A DNA stretch of 64,000 bases, from NCBI RefSeq assembly GCF_001662075.1, contig NZ_LYPL01000021.1, forward strand, positions 1-64,000, read 5' to 3'. The notes under the pieces are model-generated. The model had not been told where the DNA came from, did no database searches, and saw only the letters and a program-made list of their open reading frames with translations. Of the stretch, positions 61,843-64,000 are shown piece by piece (positions within the stretch are counted from its first letter, which is position 1; each line of letters starts with the position of its first letter). Made by a program: the position numbers and the translations under genes. Origin of the DNA: Rhizobium bangladeshense. GTDB lineage: Bacteria > Pseudomonadota > Alphaproteobacteria > Rhizobiales > Rhizobiaceae.

Positions 61843-62262
61843 TTACATCTGGTCGCTTGCAACAGGTGCGCGATTGTAGAGCTTGCGGATGAGTTCGCCG
61901 GACAAGGCGCGGGCTTCATCCTTCTGCGCCGGCGTCATCGGCCGGCAGGTGTTTCTGAGATTGGAGCGGTCAAGCACCGTCACTGTACCCGAATTGACGA
62001 TGACGAGGTACCAGCTGCAGGAGGCGACCCTGTCGATGGCGACGGCGCCGTGGCAGCCGGTGGACAGGCAGAAGGCCACGGTCTGCTGGGCGACGTGATC
62101 GCCCTTCTGCGCCAGCGCCAGCGATCTCTCGAACTCCGCCGTCCATCGCTCGCAATGGGGTTTGCCCGGCACGCAGGCCTTGGTGGCGGGATAGAGGTCG
62201 GTCGCCTGCGCCGGCGAGACGAACAGGGCGCCGACTGAAAGGGCGAGCAGAAATTTGAGCAT
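61843..62262 (-). CDS. Hypothetical secreted protein (139 residues)
   Basis: A signal peptide (MLKFLLALSVGALFVSPAQA) precedes a mature part with six cysteines (among them CVPGKPHCERW, CLSTGCHG and NTCRPM) and a Sel1-like helical patch (RSLALAQKGDHVAQQTVAFCL). It is probably a periplasmic disulfide-bonded protein. No name was recognised. Confidence 0.7.
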   Translation of the reverse strand: MLKFLLALSVGALFVSPAQATDLYPATKACVPGKPHCERWTAEFERSLALAQKGDHVAQQTVAFCLSTGCHGAVAIDRVASCSWYLVIVNSGTVTVLDRSNLRNTCRPMTPAQKDEARALSGELIRKLYNRAPVASDQM

Positions 62263-62381
62263 CGAATTGTCCTTATGCGATAGGAAAGAGGCGCACATCG
62301 CCGGTCGTTGGTCAATCACCAATCGTGGGTGAGAGGCGCGCCGCGCAGGCGGGAGACCGGTTAAGCCCGGTTCGCCGGCGC

Positions 62382-64000
62382 TCAGGCCCTTTTTGTCAGC
62401 GGAAACCGGTCGCGCAGCAGCCGCAGCACCGATTCCGACGGGATCGGCGGCCCGAACAGATAGCTTTGTCCGTAGCTGCAGCCCATCTTGGCGAGCTCGA
62501 TCGCATCCTCGTTGGATTCGATGCCTTCGGCCACCACCTTCATCTCCAGCTCGCGCGCCATTGCTATGACCGAGCGGAGCACGGTCGCCTTCTTGTCGCT
62601 GCTGTCGCGCACCAGCGCCTTGTCGAGCTTGATCGTCTCGAAGGGGAAGCGGGTGAGATAGGCAAGCGAGGAATAGCCGGTGCCGAAATCGTCGAGCGCC
62701 AGGCCAATGCCGGCTTCTTTCAGCTTCTGCAGCACCAGGCGGGCCTGTTCCGGATTTTCCATCACCATGGATTCCGTCAGTTCCAGCTTGAGCCGCGAGG
62801 GTGCGCAATGGGTCTTGGCGAGAACCGAACGCACGTCGTCATAGAGCTCGTTGTTGAGCAACTGCACGCTTGACAGATTGATCGACACGAAGATCGGCAA
62901 TTCGCCGGTCTGGGTCTGCCAGCTCATCAGGTCGTTGGTCGCCTGTTCCAGCGCGAACATGCCGAGCGGGCCGATGAGATCGGAGGCCTCGGCGATCGGG
63001 ATGAATTCGGAGGGCGGGATATTGCCGCGCTTGGGATGTTCCCAGCGCATCAGCGCTTCGAAGCCGGCGATCTCGACATCCTCCAGCCGGGCGATCGGCT
63101 GGTAGACCATCGACAATTCCTTGCGCTCGATGGCGCGGCGCAGATCGGTTTCGAGCTGCAGCCGGTCGGTGCCGAAGTCGCGGAAGGCCGGCTGGAACGG
63201 TTCGACGCGGTTGCCGCCGGCCCGTTTTGCCCGGTACATGGCAAGCTCGGCGTCGCTGAGCAGGCCGCTGGCGCTCTCCTGCCGATCCACCCAGGAGGCG
63301 AGCCCGATCGAGGCCGTCAGGATGATCTCGCGACTGGAGAAGTTGATCGGCACCATGATCGCCTTGCTGATCGCATCGGCGAAATCGGCGACCTTGGCCG
63401 GATTGTGCTCGGACACCAGAATGAGGCCGAACTGGTCGCCGGCCAGCCGCGCCAGCGTGTCCTGCGGCTTCATCAGCCGGCGCAAGCGCCGGGTCAGGGC
63501 AATGAGGATGTTGTCGCCGGCGGCAACCCCGAGTGAATCATTGACCAGCTTGTAGCGGTCGATGTCGATCACCATCACGGTCGGGCGCAGCGTGTCGCCG
63601 CCGGGCGCCAGCGCCAACACCGCCTGCAGCCGGTCGAGGAAGACCTGCCGGTTCGGCAGGCCGGTCAGATTGTCGTGCAGTGCGTCGTGCAACAGCCGCT
63701 CGACGGAGTTCTTCTGCTCGGTGACATCGACGATCGTGCCGACGCAGCGGATGATCTCGCCATTGGAGCCGAGCACCGGCCGGGCGCGGATCAACAGCCA
63801 GTGGAAATGCCCGTCCTCGGCGCGGATGCGGAATTCGTGATTGAGCCGGCCGCGCCGGTGTTCGAGCAGCACGTCGAGCGTGGCGCGGAAGCGGTCGCGG
63901 TCGTCGGGATGCAGCCGCGGCAGCCAGTTGCGCGCCGCCCCATGCATGGCGCCGGGGGAAAGGCCGAGCTTGACCGAGACGTCGGGAATGGTGACGACGC
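62382..64000 (-). CDS. PAS-GGDEF-EAL cyclic-di-GMP signalling protein (5' part beyond the window)
   Basis: The open frame continues to the right edge, so the start is missing. At the N-terminal side is a PAS/PAC domain (RLHPDDRDRFR and FHWLLIRARPVLGSNGEIIRCVGTIVDVTEQK), then a GGDEF domain whose signature is changed to AGDQF (ARLAGDQFGLIL), suggesting a non-catalytic cyclase, and an EAL domain with an intact EALMRWEHPKRG plus downstream ENPEQ, DDFGTGYSSL and EGIES motifs expected of an active phosphodiesterase. It probably degrades cyclic-di-GMP under control of the PAS sensor. Convergent small genes lie to its left. Confidence 0.88.
   Translation of the reverse strand, partial: VVTIPDVSVKLGLSPGAMHGAARNWLPRLHPDDRDRFRATLDVLLEHRRGRLNHEFRIRAEDGHFHWLLIRARPVLGSNGEIIRCVGTIVDVTEQKNSVERLLHDALHDNLTGLPNRQVFLDRLQAVLALAPGGDTLRPTVMVIDIDRYKLVNDSLGVAAGDNILIALTRRLRRLMKPQDTLARLAGDQFGLILVSEHNPAKVADFADAISKAIMVPINFSSREIILTASIGLASWVDRQESASGLLSDAELAMYRAKRAGGNRVEPFQPAFRDFGTDRLQLETDLRRAIERKELSMVYQPIARLEDVEIAGFEALMRWEHPKRGNIPPSEFIPIAEASDLIGPLGMFALEQATNDLMSWQTQTGELPIFVSINLSSVQLLNNELYDDVRSVLAKTHCAPSRLKLELTESMVMENPEQARLVLQKLKEAGIGLALDDFGTGYSSLAYLTRFPFETIKLDKALVRDSSDKKATVLRSVIAMARELEMKVVAEGIESNEDAIELAKMGCSYGQSYLFGPPIPSESVLRLLRDRFPLTKRA

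Overview
The window is a gene-dense, high-GC stretch of alphaproteobacterial chromosome, most likely from Rhizobium (the R. leguminosarum/etli group). The basis is the malonate operon with its GntR regulator (matR-matABC), the BioMNY biotin transporter set, the pdxH / lipoprotein / dnaJ / fabI run, the coxBA-ctaB-ctaG-coxC respiratory operon, and a family of RIME-like palindromic intergenic repeats of the kind known from rhizobia. These assignments come from reading motifs and protein families; no database search was run. No rRNA, tRNA, CRISPR array, prophage or intact insertion sequence was seen.

Layout. 1-7.6 kb: a possible gene end, a CorA/ZntB-type metal channel, an acyl-CoA dehydrogenase with an enoyl-CoA hydratase, a lactamase-fold hydrolase, a remnant short-chain dehydrogenase, and two RNA methyltransferases (TlyA and a RumA/TrmA type). 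7.9-18.5 kb: a chemoreceptor, duplicated repeats, dxs, a phospholipase-D-like protein, a pirin, a short-chain dehydrogenase, xseB, a histone-deacetylase-like enzyme and a thioesterase. 18.6-25.6 kb: matR, matA (malonyl-CoA decarboxylase), matB (malonyl-CoA synthetase), matC (malonate carrier), a LuxR-type regulator and a tiny Gly/Asp-rich membrane protein. 25.8-41.3 kb: bioY-bioN-bioM, a YcaQ-like glycosylase, ribB with a degenerate RibA half, aroC, a DUF1344-type protein, a phosphoglycerate-mutase-like phosphatase, fabI, a DnaJ protein, a lipoprotein, pdxH, a polysaccharide deacetylase, a D,D-carboxypeptidase, a MazG-like protein, a GNAT enzyme and tldD.

41.8-53.6 kb: an IalB-type protein, then the aa3 cytochrome c oxidase operon (coxB, coxA, ctaB, a 46-residue membrane peptide, ctaG, coxC) closed by a strong terminator; three small genes on the other strand; then a DUF983 protein, SURF1, ispH, thrB and rnhA. 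53.8-64 kb: a zinc metallopeptidase, CsbD, YqgE, a solitary DsbD-alpha-like domain, a peroxiredoxin, a tandem repeat array, a zinc-type ABC operon headed by an unannotated 42-residue peptide and twin inverted repeats, a ModA-like binding protein without a signal peptide, two small genes, and a PAS-GGDEF-EAL protein that runs off the end.

Most of the window is housekeeping sequence. No convincing new multi-gene system was found. The most noteworthy features are the micropeptide and twin operator of the zinc operon, the multi-site mat control region, the His-rich CoxA N-terminus, the asymmetric HKD protein, the internally deleted dehydrogenase, and the higher-order duplications of the palindromic repeats.
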